Positions 18,223 through 27,375 of a DNA stretch of 64,000 bases are shown one piece after another. The notes under the pieces are model-generated. The model made no database searches and was not told the DNA's origin. It saw only the letters and a program-made list of their open reading frames with translations. Numbering within the stretch: position 1 is the first letter of the stretch; each line of letters starts with the position of its first letter. Position numbers and translations under genes: made by a program. Source of the DNA: Alphaproteobacteria bacterium (lineage in GTDB: Bacteria; Myxococcota_A; UBA796; GCA-2862545); contig JACKET010000010.1 in the NCBI GenBank assembly GCA_020632875.1, forward strand, positions 62,001 to 126,000. The letters are read 5' to 3'.

Positions 18223-20785
18223 TCCCCAGCCGCTCGACGCGCAGCTCTTCGGAGTAGCGCCGCGCCCAGGAGCGGCCGGGGTCGGCGTAGAGCGTGTCGC
18301 GGAACCAGCCGTACGCCGCTTCGATGTCGCCGGCCTCGCGCGCGGCGAGCCCCTCGGCGAACCAGGCGTCGGCGAGGTCGCTGCCCACGCGCAGCACCAC
18401 CTCGTGCACGCGGTCCCAGTCGTGCGCCTTCCGGATCGCCGCGACGGCATCCTCGCGGGTCGCGGCGCGCTCGGCACGCAGCGCCCAGCACGTCGCGATG
18501 GCGTTCTGCACACCCGGCCGCACGCTCGCCTGCCAGTTCAGCGACACCATGTAGTGCGCCCGGGCGTCCTCCCAGGCGACCTCGGCCTGCTCGCACTGGA
18601 GCCGGTTGCCGTGCTCGACCGCGCGTCGCAGGTCGGCGCTCGCGTTCTGCTTCACCTGCTCGGGTGGCATCACGCGCACGAGGTCGGGGAAGTACGCCTC
18701 GCCGCGCGCGTAGTGCGGCTCGTGGTCGATGGAGCCCGCGGGGCCGGCCTCCTCGGCGGGCAGCACGCCGTCCGGCCCGATCACGACGACCGCGATGCCG
18801 TACCGACCGTGCGGGACGTCGGGGCCGAGCGGCAGCGTCACGCGGCCGAGGAAGACCTCCCCGTCCTTCCACTCCGTCACGGGGTACCACTCCTCGAGAC
18901 CGAGGGGGACATCGAGCGGGACGACCTTCCCCCCCTCCCCGACGAGAACGGCCAGCACGCGGATGGGCGCGTCGGGACGGGGCCGGGTGGACAGCCCGAT
19001 CTCGAGGAACAGCCAGGACGCGGGCTGGACCTCGGGCGCCCGCACGTCGAGCCCGTGCAGCACGACGCCGTCGGCGAACCGCGCCGAGCGGTCGGGAGAG
19101 CCCGTCCACGCCGGACCCATGAACAGGCTCTTCCGCACGAAGTTCCCGGTGTGGAGCTTCTGCCCGCCGTACCCGGGGAACTCGACGTAGTCCTGGAACC
19201 GGCGGGGCGCGCGACGCACGGCCCGACCGCTCGACGCGTGCGCGTGCGTGAGGTCGAACGGGTGCTCTTCGTAGGCGTACTCGACGATGAACGGCGCGTT
19301 CGCGTGGTGGAGGGCGAACGGGTAGTCGATGAGGCCCTTCGAGTCGCGGATGATGCCGAGCTCGCCGCCCCAGTAGAGCATCGCGCCCATGTCGTGGTCG
19401 ATGATGTCGGCGCGCTCGATGTGGAGCTGGCGCATGGCCCAGGCGTAGTGGTCGACGCGCCCCTTCACGGCGAACGGCCCGACGTCCGGCTGGTAGACGA
19501 TCTGGTAGCCGATCTGCGGCGCCACCCCGCCCACGAACAGCAGCAGGCCCGCGGCGATGCCCGCGTAGCGCCAGCGCGGCGTCTCGCGGAACCGCGCGAA
19601 CGCGCCGGCGACCTCGGCACAGCCGAGCCCGAACAGCACGGAGCCGGGGACGACGGCGAGCGACATCCACCGGTAGCCGCGCATCCAGTCGCCGGTGCTG
19701 CGCAGCGCGAACCCGATGGCGACGAGCGCCATGCACCACGCCATCACGCGCACCCGCCAGCCCTTCGACCCGAGCGCGAGGAACGGGACGACGCCCGCGA
19801 TCAGCGCGAGGCTGACGACACGCAGGGCGATCCAGGTGCGCGGCGCGGGGAGGTCGGGCCAGCCGAGCATCCGCATCCACGGGGTGCCCGGGAACAACAG
19901 CACCACGCCGAGCCACAGCGTGAAGCCCGCCACCGTGACCCCGCGCCAGCTCCGCAGCGTCAGGGCCCCCGCGAGCAGCACGGGCAGGAAGAACGCCCGG
20001 CCGGTCTCGAAGCCGTAGTCGCGCACGTACCGCCACGCGCGGGACTCCCACGCGAACGGGTCGAACCGCGCGTCCTCGAGCTTCGAGTAGTACGTCGCGG
20101 GGAACTCGAAGGCGAAGTAGTCGAAGCGCACGGCGTGGTACGCGGCGAACGGCACCCAGAAGACGGCGAGCCACACGGGGATGCGCCACCACCGCCGCGT
20201 GCCGGCCCCCTCGAGCACGAGCGCCCAGAAGCCGCCGAGCGCGGCGTACACGATGCCCTCGGGGCGCGTGAGCGCGAGCCCGAAGAAGCACACCGCGGCC
20301 CACGGGAACCCACCGACGTCGGCCTCCCGCAGCGTCCGCCAGCAGCCGAGCGCCAGCAGCGCGCAGAACAGGCTGTTCTCGAGCCCGCAGGCCGACCAGA
20401 TCGCGAACTGCGCGTCGAGGGCCAGCACCCACGCGGCGGCGAAGGCCCAGTGGTCGCCGATCTCGGCCCGGCGCGCGATCAGCCAGGTCGCCGGCACGGT
20501 CACCACGGCCCCGAGCACGTACGCCATGGCCTTCGCGGACGTGAACCCGTCGACCCCGACGAGGTACCAGCCGGCCATCAGGAAGACCCACAGCGGGTTG
20601 CTGTAGCCCTCGACCCGCTCGTCGCCCGGGAAGCGCACGAGGCCCCAGCCCTCGGCGAGGTTCCGCGCGAACGCCATGCTGATCGCGGAGTCTTCGATGT
20701 ACCACCAGTACAGGGTCGCCTGGCAGACGACGGCCGCGATGCTGGCGGCGAGAAGGACGAGGTGGCGGGGCTGGAGGCGCTTCAT
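18215..20785 (-). CDS. GT-C-fold glycosyltransferase-like membrane protein
   Basis: 856 residues. Residues 1-420 hold about ten to twelve membrane helices. The first periplasmic loop carries Glu31-Asp32 (WWYIEDSAISMAFA), the position of the catalytic acid in GT-C enzymes such as AftB or ArnT, followed by EGYSNPLW, typical of that group. Residues 480-720 form a soluble beta-rich domain, and the C-terminal 120 residues are helical and TPR-like (AIRKAHDW, AREAGDIEAAYGWFRD). GT-C enzymes transfer sugars from polyprenyl-phosphate donors. The ATG overlaps the stop of the degenerate kinase gene by four bases. Confidence 0.7.
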   Translation of the reverse strand: MKRLQPRHLVLLAASIAAVVCQATLYWWYIEDSAISMAFARNLAEGWGLVRFPGDERVEGYSNPLWVFLMAGWYLVGVDGFTSAKAMAYVLGAVVTVPATWLIARRAEIGDHWAFAAAWVLALDAQFAIWSACGLENSLFCALLALGCWRTLREADVGGFPWAAVCFFGLALTRPEGIVYAALGGFWALVLEGAGTRRWWRIPVWLAVFWVPFAAYHAVRFDYFAFEFPATYYSKLEDARFDPFAWESRAWRYVRDYGFETGRAFFLPVLLAGALTLRSWRGVTVAGFTLWLGVVLLFPGTPWMRMLGWPDLPAPRTWIALRVVSLALIAGVVPFLALGSKGWRVRVMAWCMALVAIGFALRSTGDWMRGYRWMSLAVVPGSVLFGLGCAEVAGAFARFRETPRWRYAGIAAGLLLFVGGVAPQIGYQIVYQPDVGPFAVKGRVDHYAWAMRQLHIERADIIDHDMGAMLYWGGELGIIRDSKGLIDYPFALHHANAPFIVEYAYEEHPFDLTHAHASSGRAVRRAPRRFQDYVEFPGYGGQKLHTGNFVRKSLFMGPAWTGSPDRSARFADGVVLHGLDVRAPEVQPASWLFLEIGLSTRPRPDAPIRVLAVLVGEGGKVVPLDVPLGLEEWYPVTEWKDGEVFLGRVTLPLGPDVPHGRYGIAVVVIGPDGVLPAEEAGPAGSIDHEPHYARGEAYFPDLVRVMPPEQVKQNASADLRRAVEHGNRLQCEQAEVAWEDARAHYMVSLNWQASVRPGVQNAIATCWALRAERAATREDAVAAIRKAHDWDRVHEVVLRVGSDLADAWFAEGLAAREAGDIEAAYGWFRDTLYADPGRSWARRYSEELRVERLGIK

Positions 20786-22728
20786 CGCGCCGACGCATAT
20801 CTCCTCAGCCGCGCGGATGGGTCTCCCTGCACGGTGACGACCCCCGACAGATGGGTCGCGAGGTAGTCGCGCTCGGCGTCCCTGAGCGCATCGACGAGCC
20901 CCAGCACGGGCACCTCGACGCCCGAGCGGTCGAGCGCCGCGAGGGCCAGCAGCAGGTCGGAGAGATCGAGCGTATCCGGCAGCACCACCGCGCCGGGCCG
21001 CTTCTCGAGGGCCTCGCCGAGCAGATGTGACGGAACGGCCCGCACGATCGGGCCCTCTTCGACGAGTGGATGCAGACACGCCGGGATCTCGGCGCCCACG
21101 ACGACGAGGCCCGCGGAGGCCTCCTGGCGGGCGTGCTTCGCCACCACCCGCCGCACGGCGTCGCGGTCGATGGGCTTCACGAGCACCTCGCGCGCGCCCG
21201 CGTGCACCGCGCGATCCACCACGTGGTCGGCCGAGATCATGACCACGGGGATCTCCGAGACGGCCGGGTCGTCCTGGAGCCCTTCGAGCACCTCGAAGCC
21301 GTCCATGCCCGGCAGGGTCACGTCGAGCAGGATCAGCGCGGGCTGGTGCTGCCGCGCGAGCTCCAGCGCGTCCGAGCCCGAGCCCGTCGCCACGACGGAG
21401 TGCCCGTCCGCGACGAGCATGCGGTCGAGCAGGCGCCGGAGGACGGGGTCGTCGTCGACCACGAGCACCGTGAGATCGGCGCCGGTCGCCGGCGACACGG
21501 CGAGCTGCACGGCGTCGGGGATGCGCAGCTCGAACACGGTCCCGCGACCCGGCTCGCTGCGCGCGTCGAGCTGGCCGCCCAGCACCCTCGCGACCTCACG
21601 GGCGAGCGCCAGCCCGAGCCCGGCGCTGCCGTACTCCCGCGTCGAGGCCTCCGGTGCGCTCCCGAAGGGCTGGAGCAGGCTGGCGAGGACCTCGGCGGCG
21701 ACGCCTCCGCCGGTGTCTTCGACACAGAAGACGATCCAGCCGTCCGGCTCGCCGGCCTCCTTGCGCACCGACAGCGTGACCGTGCTGCCCGGCGTGAGCT
21801 TCACGGCGTTGTCGACGATGGGGACGAGCGCTTCGCGGAGGCGCTTCGCGTCGCTGACGACCTCGTCGACGGCGACGTCGCCGACCCGGACCGTGACCCC
21901 GCCGCCCCGGGCGGCGCGCGCGACGTGCTCCTGGACCTGATCGAGGACCGCCGCGACCGCGACCGGCTCGAACAGGGGGTTCACGAGCCCGGCTTCGAGG
22001 CGCGCGAGCGCGACCACCATCTCGACGATGCCCATGAGGCTGCGGCCCGACCCGATGATGTGCTCGGCCTCGCGCCGACCGCCCTCGACGTCGAGCATCT
22101 CGCGCAGCCGCTCGGCGTAGCCCACGATCGCCTCGAGCGGCGTGTCGAGCTCGCCCGCGAGGCTCGACAGGAAGCGGCTCTTCTCGCGGACGGCGGCCAG
22201 CGCCAGCTCGCGCTGGCTCTCGAGCTCGCGCTGGTTCTGCGCCAGCAGGGCGTTCTCGGCCTCGAGCTGGAGCTGCAGCTCGCGCGCGCGCTCTTCGAGC
22301 TCGCCGACGCGGACGAGGTACGCCGCGGAGTCGGTCCGCAGCCGCTCGAGCTCGACGCCGATGCCTTTCTGCAGCGACTTCCGCCACGTGTACGCCACGT
22401 CGAGCGCCCGCCCGACGTTCGCGGACTTCGCGTCGAGGTCGATCACGTCGCGCACGCCGACCCGCATCGCGCGCATGACGTCGGCCGATCCGGGTGACCG
22501 GGCCGCCATGACGACCGGCCGGGTGGGGTCGCGCGCGAGCACCGTGCGGCAGAACGCCAGCCCGTCGGTGCTCAACGTGGTGAGCACGACCTCGGGCTCG
22601 AGGTACGCGAGGCCTGCCGTGACCTCGTCGACCGACTGGAAGGCGTGCACCTCCCACCGGGCGGGGAGCTGGAGCTGCGTCAGCATGCCGTCGGGGTCGA
22701 GCAGCAGGATGGGGAGCGCGTCGGGCAA
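20782..22728 (-). CDS. Hybrid histidine kinase-like protein lacking the phospho-accepting His
   Basis: 648 residues. Residues 1-115 look like a degenerate receiver, 125-185 a coiled coil, and 185-410 a DHp/CA kinase core: N-box VDNAVKLTP, G1 DTGGGV, G2 SAGLGLALAREV. In the H-box (about residue 192) the usual S-H-E is A-G-E, so the phosphorylated histidine is replaced by Gly. Residues 427-545 are an intact receiver (VVDDDP, LLDVTLPGMDG, LVKPID), and about 100 residues of weak receiver-like character follow. The start is TTG with GGAGG four bases upstream. It is probably a pseudokinase scaffold or phosphatase-like partner. It is coupled to the GT-C gene. Confidence 0.8.
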   Translation of the reverse strand: MPDALPILLLDPDGMLTQLQLPARWEVHAFQSVDEVTAGLAYLEPEVVLTTLSTDGLAFCRTVLARDPTRPVVMAARSPGSADVMRAMRVGVRDVIDLDAKSANVGRALDVAYTWRKSLQKGIGVELERLRTDSAAYLVRVGELEERARELQLQLEAENALLAQNQRELESQRELALAAVREKSRFLSSLAGELDTPLEAIVGYAERLREMLDVEGGRREAEHIIGSGRSLMGIVEMVVALARLEAGLVNPLFEPVAVAAVLDQVQEHVARAARGGGVTVRVGDVAVDEVVSDAKRLREALVPIVDNAVKLTPGSTVTLSVRKEAGEPDGWIVFCVEDTGGGVAAEVLASLLQPFGSAPEASTREYGSAGLGLALAREVARVLGGQLDARSEPGRGTVFELRIPDAVQLAVSPATGADLTVLVVDDDPVLRRLLDRMLVADGHSVVATGSGSDALELARQHQPALILLDVTLPGMDGFEVLEGLQDDPAVSEIPVVMISADHVVDRAVHAGAREVLVKPIDRDAVRRVVAKHARQEASAGLVVVGAEIPACLHPLVEEGPIVRAVPSHLLGEALEKRPGAVVLPDTLDLSDLLLALAALDRSGVEVPVLGLVDALRDAERDYLATHLSGVVTVQGDPSARLRRYASAR

Positions 22729-22746
22729 CCGGCCTCCGGGCCCAGT

Positions 22747-23700
22747 CTACAGGGCGCGGCGCCTCGCGCGCCCCTCGATCGGGGTGATGGGGCAGCGCAC
22801 GTCGCGCACGCGGCACAGCTCGACGAGCGCGTCCATCACGTTGGCCGACGCCGCGAACCGGCGCTCGCGGAAGATTCGCTGGCCCTCGGGCGCGACCTCG
22901 TGCGGCGGGGGATCCATCAGCGGGTCGATGTGCATCGCGTGGTGCACGTCGATCGCGACGACCTCGGTGGAGAGGTGCAGCAGCAGCCCCTTGCCGAGGG
23001 CGTCGGGCACGCCGTCGGGGAGCGCGATGCCGGGGAACCAGAACGGGCCGACCCACGAGCGGGTGAGGCGGAGCACGGAGCCCTCGGTGTACTCCTCGAT
23101 CTGCTCGCGCAGCGCCATCATCGGGCTCACGAAGTGCCGGGTGAGGAGGTGCTGCAGCAGCGGGTCGATCTCGAGCTTGCCGTTGCGCAGGATCCGGAAC
23201 GGGCCGAAGCGGTTGACGTGGCCGGGCCCCTCGACGACGAACCGGATGCGCAGCCACCGCCCGTCGGGCGCGAGGCGGTCGTAGGCTCCGGCGACCTCGG
23301 TGCTGCTGCCCATGCGCCGCAGCTCGCAGTGCAGATCGGTGGCGGGCAGCACGTCGTTCTCGCGCAGGTGCACCCGCAGCGTGCGCCGGTGGGCGAGCCG
23401 ACGGGCGAGGGCCGGATCGAGCCGCGAGGCGCGCTCGATGTCGTCTTCGGACGGATCGGCACCCTGCGCCGAGAGCTTCTTCTCGGAGATGGAGCGCTGC
23501 ATCCAGGTGAACCCGGGCATCCCGGTGCGGTCGTGCACCTCGGCCGGCGCGAGCAGATCGCCCGACAGGGCCGGGTCGAGGGACTTCAGGTGGGCCAGCG
23601 CCGGCATCAGCGGCACGAAGTCGCCGTGCGGGGCGAGCTGGTTCAGCCCGGTCGCGAGCGCGCGGACGTACGGGCCGACGCGGGCCTCGGGGAGCTGCAC
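22747..23700 (-). CDS. Soluble protein of unknown function
   Basis: 317 residues, no membrane segment. The beginning is helical (VRALATGLNQLAPHGDFVPLMPALAHL); the middle is beta-rich with many Arg/His (LRVHLRENDVLPATDLHCELRRM, RIRFVVEGPGHVNRFGPFRI). It starts with GTG one base after the upstream stop, preceded by GGGGAAG, and ends 18 bases before the degenerate kinase gene, so all four genes from 24,718 to 18,215 look like one transcription unit. No family recognised. Confidence 0.6.
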   Translation of the reverse strand: MQLPEARVGPYVRALATGLNQLAPHGDFVPLMPALAHLKSLDPALSGDLLAPAEVHDRTGMPGFTWMQRSISEKKLSAQGADPSEDDIERASRLDPALARRLAHRRTLRVHLRENDVLPATDLHCELRRMGSSTEVAGAYDRLAPDGRWLRIRFVVEGPGHVNRFGPFRILRNGKLEIDPLLQHLLTRHFVSPMMALREQIEEYTEGSVLRLTRSWVGPFWFPGIALPDGVPDALGKGLLLHLSTEVVAIDVHHAMHIDPLMDPPPHEVAPEGQRIFRERRFAASANVMDALVELCRVRDVRCPITPIEGRARRRAL

Positions 23701-23701
23701 G

Positions 23702-24718
23702 TCACTTCCCCTTGTTCAGCCAGTCGTCGACCTCGGCGGCCGCCGCGTCGCGCAGCGCGCGCTCGGCCATCCGGCGGGACCGCTCGCGGCTCACCTCTTC
23801 GAGGGAATCCTGCGTCTCCGCCGCATCCATCGCCGCCTCGGCCTCGAGGCGCTTCGACAGCTCGGGGAGGACCTCGGCGATCATGTGGCGGCTCGACTCG
23901 ACGTAGAGGGCCGTGGCCTCCATCGCCGTGTTGAGCTCTTCGATCGAGGCCTGCAGCTCGGAGACGACCACCGGCGCGTCGGCCATCATGCCGAGGCCCT
24001 GGATGCGCCGGCCCGCCGCGTTGACCGTGGCCGTGGCGGAGAGGACGTACTTCGCCATGTCTTCGTGGAGCTCGAGCACCGTGTCGCGCAGCGTGCGCGC
24101 GGGCTCGAGGTGCTGCTGGCACTGCACGGCGCTCGCGTTGAACAGGTCGAGCGCGATGGTCTCGGTGCGCAGCTCGAAGGTGAGCTGGTCGCGGATGCGC
24201 GCCTTCTCGGCCGCGTTCAGGTCGGACCGCGCGTCGAGCCCGGCCAGCTCGCCTTCGATCGCGAGCACCCGCTCGGCGGCGAGCTTCTGGTTGTGGATGG
24301 CGGCCGCGTGGTCGCGGTGCAGCCGGTCGACCTCATCTTGCATCTCGAGCGCGCAGAGCTTGAGATCGTCGGAGAACGCGGTGGCTTCGCGCAGGCGCAC
24401 GCTGACGCCCTCGTACTGGGCGAGCAGGGCCTCGGCGACGCTGCGGCGCGCGAGGGCCACACGGCGCGCGGTGAACGGCCGCATGATGGTCGCGAAGATG
24501 CCGGTCTGGCTCTCTTCTTCGCGGATGCGGTCGAGCTCGTCGCCGTGGCTCTTCATCCGCTGCAGGCCCTTGCCGAGCTCTTCGCTGATCTCGTGCTGGG
24601 ACGTGTGCAGCTCGGTCACCTGCCCGAGCGCGCGCTGGTGGCGCGTCTGCACCTCTTCGCGGCGCTTCGCGAGGGTCGCATGGGTGAGCTGGTCACCGAC
24701 GTAGGCGGGACGGGCCAT
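23702..24718 (-). CDS. Coiled-coil protein of unknown function
   Basis: 338 residues, almost entirely alpha-helical and hydrophilic, with long heptad-bearing stretches (HEISEELGKGLQRMKSHGDELDRI, about 45-75; EMQDEVDRLHRDHAAAIHNQKLAAERV, about 125-150; ELQASIEELNTAMEATALYV, about 250-270). No signal peptide or membrane helix. It is the first gene of the four-gene run that includes the degenerate histidine kinase. It may act as a cytoplasmic scaffold; the sequence gives no catalytic clue. Confidence 0.6.
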   Translation of the reverse strand: MARPAYVGDQLTHATLAKRREEVQTRHQRALGQVTELHTSQHEISEELGKGLQRMKSHGDELDRIREEESQTGIFATIMRPFTARRVALARRSVAEALLAQYEGVSVRLREATAFSDDLKLCALEMQDEVDRLHRDHAAAIHNQKLAAERVLAIEGELAGLDARSDLNAAEKARIRDQLTFELRTETIALDLFNASAVQCQQHLEPARTLRDTVLELHEDMAKYVLSATATVNAAGRRIQGLGMMADAPVVVSELQASIEELNTAMEATALYVESSRHMIAEVLPELSKRLEAEAAMDAAETQDSLEEVSRERSRRMAERALRDAAAAEVDDWLNKGK

Positions 24719-24890
24719 GGAAGGAATCTGACTCGCTACGAGCGGAAGGGCAACCGCGGTTCACGGCGTCCGGGGATCGGAACGACGCACCGCGTCATGT
24801 CCCATTGTGTCGCGGATCGGATGTCGATGGCGCCTCGGGTGTCCAAGCAGTCGAGGAGTCGCCGACAGAGGGTCCGGTCCCCGCCGCTCA
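24719..24890. other. 172-base gap with nothing recognisable
   Basis: Between the end of the M23 gene and the start of the coiled-coil gene, both on the minus strand. It presumably carries the promoter for the coiled-coil gene; no clear -35/-10, hairpin or small frame with a ribosome site was seen. Confidence 0.4.
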
Positions 24891-25973
24891 TCACCAACCC
24901 CCGTCGCGAGGCGGTCGGGGACCGGGCTCTCCATCGGACGGCGCACCCGTCCCACACCAGTCGTCCTCCCGCCTCCCCTGGTGGTGGACCTGGACGACAT
25001 CACCGCGCGCGTCGATCAGCTCGACGCAGTCGCCCTCGTCGTTCCACACCCCGGCCGCGCGTCCCCAGAACAACGTGTCGGGGCCGTCCACGCCCGTTCC
25101 GGAGTAGACGCGCAGGCCCTCCCCGCGGTGGACGCGCGCGCCCTCGGGGAACGTGTAGACGAGCCCCGCGCGGTTCCGGATCCGCCAGCCCGACAGGTCG
25201 ACGCGCCGCGGGCCGGCCGTCCGCACGCCGACCATCACGAACTCGTTGTTCGGGTAGCGCCCGTCCTGCCAGCCCATGCCGCGGAACCCCGTGATCCGCA
25301 CGTCGCCACGGGCGTCCGCGGTGCTGCGACCGCTCGGGCGGAACAGGAGCGGCGCTTCGCCGTCGAGCCACATCCACTCGGCGTGGCGCAGCGGCAGCCG
25401 GAGCGTGGGGTCGGGGGTGTCGGCGTCCCAGCCGTAGGGGTCGATCGCCACGGGCCGGCCGCGCTCGTTCAGCTCGAAGACCCCGAAGTGCAGGTGCGGG
25501 CCGGAGCTGCAGCCGGTGTTGCCCGAGTGCGCGACGACCTGGCCGGCCGCCACGCGGTCGCCGGCCTTCACGACCACCGACGAGAGGTGCAGGTAGGCCG
25601 TGTGGATGGCGCGCCCGTCGACCTCGTGGCGCAGGCGGACGCGGATGTCGTGCTCCACGGGGCGCCCGCCGCAGTTGGTCGGCCCGACGTCCCCGGCCTC
25701 TTCGACCACTCCCTCTGCTGCGGCGAGCACAGCGGTGCCCTCGCGCATCGGGAAGTCGTACCCGGCGTGCCCGGCCTTGCCCCACGTGCGCACGCCCCAG
25801 GCCGTCAGCTGGCGGTGGTCGTTGACGGGCGGCGGGGCGCGGTGGTCGAACACCCCGCTGTTCGGGAAGTCGCCCTGGAACGGACGGTGCAGGAACGGCG
25901 TGGCGGGCGAGGTGTAGCGGAGCGCGGCCTCGGGGAGCCCGTCTGCGGCGAGGGCCGCGAGGACCGCGATCAC
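24891..25973 (-). CDS. M23 peptidase fused to a lamin-tail domain
   Basis: 360 residues from a GTG overlapping the previous stop (GTGA); a second GTG is one codon upstream. After a short signal comes an M23 (LytM/lysostaphin-type) domain: the zinc ligands sit in HAGYDFP, HTAYLHL and HLHFG (about residues 70-160), all present, so it is likely an active peptidoglycan or peptide endopeptidase. From about residue 225, GFRGMGWQDGRYPNNEFVMV, VDLSGWRIRN and DEGDCVELID match a lamin-tail domain (LTD), a beta-sandwich common in secreted bacterial enzymes. Peptidase plus LTD in one chain is uncommon. Coupled with the CapA-like gene. Confidence 0.82.
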   Translation of the reverse strand: MIAVLAALAADGLPEAALRYTSPATPFLHRPFQGDFPNSGVFDHRAPPPVNDHRQLTAWGVRTWGKAGHAGYDFPMREGTAVLAAAEGVVEEAGDVGPTNCGGRPVEHDIRVRLRHEVDGRAIHTAYLHLSSVVVKAGDRVAAGQVVAHSGNTGCSSGPHLHFGVFELNERGRPVAIDPYGWDADTPDPTLRLPLRHAEWMWLDGEAPLLFRPSGRSTADARGDVRITGFRGMGWQDGRYPNNEFVMVGVRTAGPRRVDLSGWRIRNRAGLVYTFPEGARVHRGEGLRVYSGTGVDGPDTLFWGRAAGVWNDEGDCVELIDARGDVVQVHHQGRREDDWCGTGAPSDGEPGPRPPRDGGW

Positions 25974-27265
25974 CACGAGAGCGTGCCGTCCGGCCCGATC
26001 TTCACGCCCGTCTGCGGGAAGTCGGCCGCCGTGAGCTCGCGGATCTGCTCCCATGCGGCGCCGGACGGGTCGGGATGCGGCACCCCCTCGTCGTCGAGGG
26101 CCATCGGGTGGATGCGCGCGGACACGAGCACCCCGTTGCCGGCGAGCTCGGCGTCGAGGATCGCGGAGGTGCCGCCGAACCCGCCCTGGGTGCCGAACTG
26201 CCGGAACCCCACGAAGTTGCCCATGCTGTACGCCACGAGCCGGCCCCGGTAGACCTCCATCCCGCGCAGGACGTGGGGGCCGTGGCCGATCACGAGATCC
26301 GCGCCCGCGTCGATGGCCGCGTGGGCGAGCGCCTTCACGTCGCCCCGCTTCTCGCCCCACGCGACCTCGGTGCGGCCGGGCACGTTGCGGGCGCTGTACC
26401 CCTCCGCACCGCCGTGGAAGGACAGCACGACGATGTCGGCCTCGCGGTCGGCCAGGCGGACGGCTGCCTGGATCTCCTCGATCTCGTTGACGTTGAGGCA
26501 GCAGGAGCCCGAGTGCGCCGCGAGGAACGCGATCTTCGTCCCTCCCCGCTCGAGCATCGCGACATCGCCGTAGCGCCCGGCGTGGGCGATGCCCGCGGCA
26601 TCGAGCGCGTCCATCGACGCCTGCTGGCCCGCCGCGCCGAGGTCGGATGCGTGGTTGTTCGCGAGGCTCGCCACGTCGATGCCGGCGCTCACGAGCGCCT
26701 TCGTGTAGCGGGTGGGCGTGCGGAACGCGTAGCAGCTCGTGCTCTTCGGGCCGCACTTGGTGCTCGGCAGCCCGTCGGCGAGCGGCCCTTCGAGGTTCAG
26801 GAACGCGATGTCGGCGGCCGACAGGATCGCCTTGCTGTCGGCGAAGATCGACTCGCCGTCGCCGGGCGCGAGGCCCTCGGGGCCCTTCTTCAGGTCGGAG
26901 CCCATCATCGTGTCCCCGGCGGCCGCGATGCGTACCCTGCCCTCGGAAGGCTCCGTGGACACGGGGTCGAGCGGGCCCTTCACCGTGGCGAGCTCCTTGC
27001 GGGTGCGCGCGGCGCCGAGCCAGTGCTGCAGCTCGTCCTTCTTCGGATCGAGCGCCTCGACGCGCTTCCAGGCGGTCTCGGCGGCCGCCCAGTCCTTCAG
27101 CGTCCAGCACGCCCAGCCGAGCTCCCACCAGGCCTCGCTGTTCGCGGGGTCCGCCGCGGTCGCTGCGGAGAGGTGCTCCTTCGCGACGTCGGGCTTCCCG
27201 GACTGGAGCGCCGCCAGCCCGTCTTCGAACGCACCGGCATGGGCGAGGGACAACATCCAGAGCAC
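25970..27265 (-). CDS. CapA-family (poly-gamma-glutamate synthesis-type) protein with N-terminal TPRs
   Basis: 431 residues. A signal peptide (about 1-12) is followed by TPR-like repeats (15-85), then a CapA metallophosphatase-like domain: AAGDTMMGSD, LNLEGPLAD, ANNHASD, FHGGAEG, GHGPHVLRG and YSMGNFV. These Asp, Asn and His positions match the calcineurin-like site of CapA/PgsA-type proteins. The start chosen is GTG with GGAGG five bases before it; an ATG 24 bases upstream lacks spacing support. The TPR front end is an extra. It is followed by the M23-LTD gene with a four-base overlap, pointing to a shared job in surface polymer or wall handling. Confidence 0.82.
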   Translation of the reverse strand: MLWMLSLAHAGAFEDGLAALQSGKPDVAKEHLSAATAADPANSEAWWELGWACWTLKDWAAAETAWKRVEALDPKKDELQHWLGAARTRKELATVKGPLDPVSTEPSEGRVRIAAAGDTMMGSDLKKGPEGLAPGDGESIFADSKAILSAADIAFLNLEGPLADGLPSTKCGPKSTSCYAFRTPTRYTKALVSAGIDVASLANNHASDLGAAGQQASMDALDAAGIAHAGRYGDVAMLERGGTKIAFLAAHSGSCCLNVNEIEEIQAAVRLADREADIVVLSFHGGAEGYSARNVPGRTEVAWGEKRGDVKALAHAAIDAGADLVIGHGPHVLRGMEVYRGRLVAYSMGNFVGFRQFGTQGGFGGTSAILDAELAGNGVLVSARIHPMALDDEGVPHPDPSGAAWEQIRELTAADFPQTGVKIGPDGTLSW

Positions 27266-27375
27266 AGACACCTCCGCAGTGGGGACCATCCTACGACGCC
27301 CGATCCGCGTCCGCGCTTCCCTGGCGTCCGCTGCCGGGAGCGGCGTTATGGGAGACTCCTCCCGGGGGTCACACC

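Noticed and set aside
27266..27289. ATG at 27,289 as start of the CapA-like gene
   Set aside because: No ribosome site precedes it, whereas a GTG at 27,265 has GGAGG five bases upstream and opens directly into the signal peptide.
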